A stretch of DNA of 32,523 bases, taken from assembly GCA_020854145.1 (NCBI GenBank), contig JADZFZ010001199.1, positions 1-32,523 of the forward strand, in the 5' to 3' direction. Both the position numbers and the translations under genes were made by a program. Every line of letters begins with the position of its first letter. Positions within the stretch are counted from its first letter, which is position 1. Below, piece after piece: positions 30,433 through 32,523 of this stretch. The notes beneath the pieces are model-generated. The model was not told where the DNA came from. It ran no database searches and saw nothing but the letters and a program-made list of their open reading frames with translations. Origin of the DNA: Deltaproteobacteria bacterium (GTDB lineage Bacteria > Myxococcota_A > Polyangia > Polyangiales > JADZFZ01).

Positions 30433-32517
30433 ATGTTCGACCTTGTCCGCGCCGCTCCGACAGCGGCGCTCCTCGCGGCGCTGGTTGGGGGTCTCGGGGT
30501 CTCGGCGTGCTCGCCCGACGGCGGACGACCAGGAACCACGACTCCCAGCCTCGACGGAGGCCTGCCCGACGCGATCGATCCCGCCCTGCTCTGCATGCGC
30601 GAGACCGATGACGACGGCGACGGCGTGCCCAGCAACGAGGAGTGCCGTGCAGGCACCAACCCGTCGCTGGCCGACACGGACGGCGACCGCCTGATCGACG
30701 GCACGGAGCGACGGTACCCGAAGGCCTGTGTCGCGGCCGCCGGTGGCACGCAGCGCCGGCCGCCTCCCGCGTGCGTGGTGGACTCGGAGTGCATGGCCGG
30801 AGAGACGTGCCGTGGCGTGGATCCTCTCTCGCCCGACAGCGATGGCGACGGCGTCGCCGACGGTGAAGAGGATCCGAACGGCGACGGCGTCTTCGACACC
30901 GGCGCGGGGGAGAGCGATCCGCGCCTCACGGACACGGATGGCGACGGCAACCCCGACGGCGAAGAAGGAGTCGCGGTCTGCCGGCCCGGCTCGCTCGCGA
31001 TGCCGATCGTGACGCCCTTGCCCGGAGGCGGCGTACAGCTCGGCCTCGATGCGGCGTGGGACGCACCTCGTCCGCTCGGCCCGGAGGGCACGCCGGTCGG
31101 CTTCACGATCGACGACCCCGAGACGGAGGTCGCCGCCTTCGTGATCAGCCGCGCGACGATGGGTGACGTCACCGCCGAGGCGAACGAGGTGAACGCCGAG
31201 GTGCGCAGCGTCCTGCTGGGCGTCGAGCCCGTCACGACCGCGCGTGCATCGACGTCCCACGACGAGGAGCCGATCCTGGCGTCGATCTTCCGCTACGCCG
31301 TCACGGGCGCGAACGCGGCAGCCGTACGCGATCGTCTCGCGAGCGCGCTCGCGGAGGGCGACGCGACTCCGTCGACGGCCGCGTTCCGCGAGGCGAGCGC
31401 ATACGCCATCGACATCGCCGTCGAGACCCGCAGCGATGCGGGCAAGACGGTGATCGTCGGCAGCGTCGCCCCGCTCGACGCCTACGACTCCGGCGACGTG
31501 CTCACAGCGATCCGCGTTCGCGATCTGACGAACATGACGGGCATCGCGAACGGCGGACGGATGCTCGACGACTCGTGCGCTCCGTTCACCGCGCGCGCGC
31601 CGGCCGGCGTCGACCTGATGTTCACCGTCGATGTGTCGAACAGCATCTTCCCGTTCCAGGAGCTGCTCGGTGCGACGGCTTCGCGTCTGTTCGGGGAGAT
31701 GACCAGTGTCGGGCTCACGTTCCGCGTCGGCGTCTTCGAGGCGACGTCCGATGGGGTGGTGAACCTCGACATGCCGGGCTTCGAGTGGATCGACGGCGCG
31801 GCCTCCGACGGCGCGTTGCGCATGGCCTACACCGTCACGCGACGCCAGTACCTCGGCGAGAGCGAAGACACGTTGGCGCCTTATCCGATCGGGGTGGGCT
31901 TCGCGGAGCAGCCCGTCGCCGCCGCGGTGCGCGTGCTCGACGAGTTCGACGCGCGCCGCATGGCCGGCGAGACCAACCCGAACCGCACGCTGCTGGAGGA
32001 CGGCCTCTCGGTGCTCGTGTTCCTCGCCGACGAGACGGGCGAGAACGAGGACATCCGGTTCTTCCGCCAGGACACGCGCCGTTGGGGCGCGACGCCCGAG
32101 GCGCGAGTGGACGCCGCAGGGCTCTACTTGCTCGAGCGGGGCGCGCTCGCCTTCGGCATGGTCCGCGACACGGGCGCGACGTGCCCGGCGCTCGAGAACT
32201 TCCAGCGTTGCGTCATCGAGTCGACGGGCGGCGGCGTGATCCCGATCGACGACGCCAGCGAGACGCAGGTCGACACCGCGATGGCGCGCCTGGTCGATGC
32301 CGTGGCGGGCGCTGCCAGCCGCTACCGACTGAGCGATCGTCCCATCTCCGGGACGCTGAAGGTCACGGTCAACGGGCACGAGGTCCCGCGCTCGCGCTCG
32401 AACGGATTCGACTACGAGCCCGTGTCGAACAGCATCGTGTTCCGCGGAGCCGCCCGTCCGGTCCCGGGCGACGAGGTCGTCGTCAGCTATCGCCGCTGGG
32501 GCGAAGGGATCGGCTGA
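30433..32517 (+). CDS. Lipoprotein with calcium repeats and a VWA-like domain
   Basis: 694 residues. The signal ends LGVSAC, so the mature lipoprotein starts CSPDG. Residues 55-180 carry thrombospondin type 3-like repeats (DDDGDGVPSNEE, DTDGDRLIDGTE, DSDGDGVADGEEDPNGDGVFD, DTDGDGNPDGEE), which bind calcium and stiffen a stalk. From about 395 a von Willebrand factor A-like domain is seen with the D400-x-S402-x-S404 metal site (VDVSNS) and a later FLADETGE strand. The C-terminus (from about 645) is a beta domain with GTLKVTVNGHEVPR and GDEVVVSYRRWG. The ATG at 30433 is preceded by an extended -10 and has no Shine-Dalgarno. It diverges from the CCAEGE lipoprotein gene across 176 bp; both are likely surface proteins. 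The gene is complete, ending six bases before the window edge. Confidence 0.88.
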   Translation: MFDLVRAAPTAALLAALVGGLGVSACSPDGGRPGTTTPSLDGGLPDAIDPALLCMRETDDDGDGVPSNEECRAGTNPSLADTDGDRLIDGTERRYPKACVAAAGGTQRRPPPACVVDSECMAGETCRGVDPLSPDSDGDGVADGEEDPNGDGVFDTGAGESDPRLTDTDGDGNPDGEEGVAVCRPGSLAMPIVTPLPGGGVQLGLDAAWDAPRPLGPEGTPVGFTIDDPETEVAAFVISRATMGDVTAEANEVNAEVRSVLLGVEPVTTARASTSHDEEPILASIFRYAVTGANAAAVRDRLASALAEGDATPSTAAFREASAYAIDIAVETRSDAGKTVIVGSVAPLDAYDSGDVLTAIRVRDLTNMTGIANGGRMLDDSCAPFTARAPAGVDLMFTVDVSNSIFPFQELLGATASRLFGEMTSVGLTFRVGVFEATSDGVVNLDMPGFEWIDGAASDGALRMAYTVTRRQYLGESEDTLAPYPIGVGFAEQPVAAAVRVLDEFDARRMAGETNPNRTLLEDGLSVLVFLADETGENEDIRFFRQDTRRWGATPEARVDAAGLYLLERGALAFGMVRDTGATCPALENFQRCVIESTGGGVIPIDDASETQVDTAMARLVDAVAGAASRYRLSDRPISGTLKVTVNGHEVPRSRSNGFDYEPVSNSIVFRGAARPVPGDEVVVSYRRWGEGIG

Positions 32518-32523
32518 CGCTCA

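Overview
The window is very GC-rich DNA with dense coding on both strands. It carries 27 protein genes and no rRNA, tRNA, transposase, integrase or CRISPR array that I can recognise. At least nine products carry a lipoprotein signal. Several are of a type common in Myxococcota: a lipobox, an Asp/Ala/Gly/Pro-rich linker, then Cys-repeat, thrombospondin type 3 calcium or FG-GAP/propeller modules. Together with an enhancer-binding-protein relative, LolA and a DinG-type helicase, this suggests a chromosomal, mostly ordinary region of a myxobacterium, perhaps from the Polyangiales/Sandaracinus side. That lineage call is inference.

Layout. 1-2036: a lipid-anchored endonuclease/exonuclease/phosphatase-fold protein, divergent from a short sigma54-activator-type AAA+ protein that lacks the GAFTGA loop and a DNA-binding domain. 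2122-5351: a trans-2-enoyl-CoA/2,4-dienoyl-CoA reductase-like SDR, an unknown multi-span membrane protein, and a ferredoxin with four 4Fe-4S motifs behind the best promoter in the window. 5365-8108 (minus): a DinG/XPD-like helicase translationally coupled to a calcium-repeat lipoprotein. 8184-9914: an unknown lipoprotein. 10030-12250 (minus): a Cys-rich lipoprotein coupled to two Dpp/Opp-type permeases, with no ATPase or binding protein beside them.

12251-13361 is the one large gap. It is pyrimidine-rich on the plus strand and holds hairpins and short repeats but no convincing gene. 13362-14135: a small TPR-like lipoprotein and a YdcH-family (DUF465) protein, convergent on a shared terminator. 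14584-18257: lolA on the plus strand against a minus-strand operon of GT2, GT4 and a TPR lipoprotein. 18339-20093: a plus-strand operon of an SCP2-domain protein, a ferritin-like di-iron protein and a 41-residue membrane protein. 20143-24122: a Cys-module lipoprotein, glmS, and a YdcF/SanA-like membrane protein diverging from glmS by 22 bp. 24190-27236: a pair of M16 peptidases, one with and one without the zinc site. 27320-32517: two large surface-type lipoproteins, one with six CCAEGE repeats plus a propeller, the other with calcium repeats plus a VWA-like domain.

How it fits together. Much of the window concerns the cell envelope: precursor supply (GlmS), glycosyl transfer, lipoprotein delivery (LolA), lipoproteins that all avoid Asp at +2, and periplasmic proteolysis. 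Two signals recur. GTGA or ATGA stop/start overlaps join adjacent genes. TAnnnT hexamers lie 6-10 bases before start codons that lack a Shine-Dalgarno sequence, which points to leaderless or near-leaderless transcripts. The most system-like candidate is the SCP2 / di-iron / 41-residue membrane protein operon, possibly a lipid-modifying unit; its function is not established here.
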